Of a DNA stretch of 7,032 nt, positions 6,804-7,032 are shown piece after piece; position 1 is the first letter of the stretch, and each line of letters begins with the position of its first letter. This DNA comes from Desulfobacteraceae bacterium (GTDB lineage: Bacteria > Desulfobacterota > Desulfobacteria > Desulfobacterales > DAOWNP01). Location of the stretch: NCBI GenBank assembly GCA_030642545.1, contig DAOWNP010000126.1, positions 1-7,032 on the forward strand, written 5' to 3'. A program made the translations under genes and the position numbers. The notes beneath the pieces were generated by a model that did not search any database, was not told the DNA's origin, and saw nothing but the letters and a program-made list of their open reading frames with translations.

Positions 6804-6833
6804 ATATAAAAAACAACTTATTCTGATTTCGTC

Positions 6834-6855
6834 AATATAGAAAATCATCTATATT
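6834..6855. repeat. Inverted repeat with 8-base perfect arms
   Basis: AATATAGA (6834-6841) and TCTATATT (6848-6855) are exact reverse complements separated by six bases. The left arm overlaps a minus-strand TTGACG at 6830-6835. A dimeric regulator site upstream of the stress protein gene is possible, but the motif is not one I recognise. Confidence 0.35.
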
Positions 6856-7032
6856 TACAAGAAAGAAAACTGTTTGAATTTCAAAAAACAATAACTCTTT
6901 ATAACCCTCACTAATACTTACTTTGAAGGTAATAGCAAAACAAATAAGCTTGGATTTCTGAAACATTCTAAAGAAAAAATATTATAGAATTAAATTAGGA
7001 AAACTATTATTATATGGTGCGAAACATGAGGT

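Larger units (their letters stand above)
6661..7032. other. AT-rich non-coding region upstream of the stress protein gene
   Basis: No open frame with a family match or ribosome binding site was found on either strand. The region should contain the promoter of the stress protein gene, but no -35/-10 pair with good spacing was found on the minus strand. The nearest is TTGACG (6830-6835) with TATACT about 21 bases on, which is too far. Two short inverted repeats are listed separately. An ATG at 7026 near the edge has no support as a start. Confidence 0.6.

Noticed and set aside
7026..7032. Possible start of another gene at the right edge
   Set aside because: Only two codons are visible and there is no ribosome binding site before the ATG.

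Overview
The window is AT-rich bacterial DNA. Its gene content fits an anaerobe, most likely a low-GC member of the Desulfobacterota (Desulfobacterales-like). The pointers are a large cytoplasmic-type selenocysteine formate dehydrogenase, a DHH-CBS protein of the kind often fused to a poly(A) polymerase domain in that group, and a secreted SUMF1/FGE-fold protein. The taxonomic call is inference from gene families. Nothing seen fixes a genus.

Left part (1-2871, all on the minus strand): three closely packed genes that read from about 2871 towards position 1. The first is a secreted FGE/SUMF1-fold protein (2047-2871). Five bases later comes an unrecognised four-helix membrane protein (1259-2041). 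After a 73-base gap comes the N-terminal 395 residues of a DHH phosphoesterase with CBS domains (1-1185), which runs off the window. The 73-base gap stays open in another reading frame and encodes a plausible acidic tail, so the end of the membrane protein deserves a check.

Middle (2872-3307): an AT-rich divergent intergenic region. It holds a strong sigma70-type promoter facing right (TTGACA, 17 bases, TATATT), an upstream imperfect palindrome and a ribosome binding site. These serve the main gene of the window.

Right part: fdhA (3308-6079, plus strand) encodes a 923-residue formate dehydrogenase alpha subunit, read through an in-frame TGA at 4442-4444 as selenocysteine. A bacterial SECIS hairpin directly follows the TGA and keeps the key bases of the E. 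coli fdhF element at the same distances. A standard gene caller would split this gene in two. The enzyme has a ferredoxin-like N-terminus with several Fe-S clusters and no export signal, so it should work in the cytoplasm, probably with electron-transfer partner subunits encoded elsewhere. It ends at a hairpin terminator. A convergent universal stress protein gene (6190-6660, minus strand) follows, and 6661-7032 is AT-rich non-coding DNA with short inverted repeats.

No mobile element, CRISPR array, tRNA or rRNA gene was seen. The most notable biology is the selenoprotein and its SECIS. I found no convincing evidence of a wholly new system.
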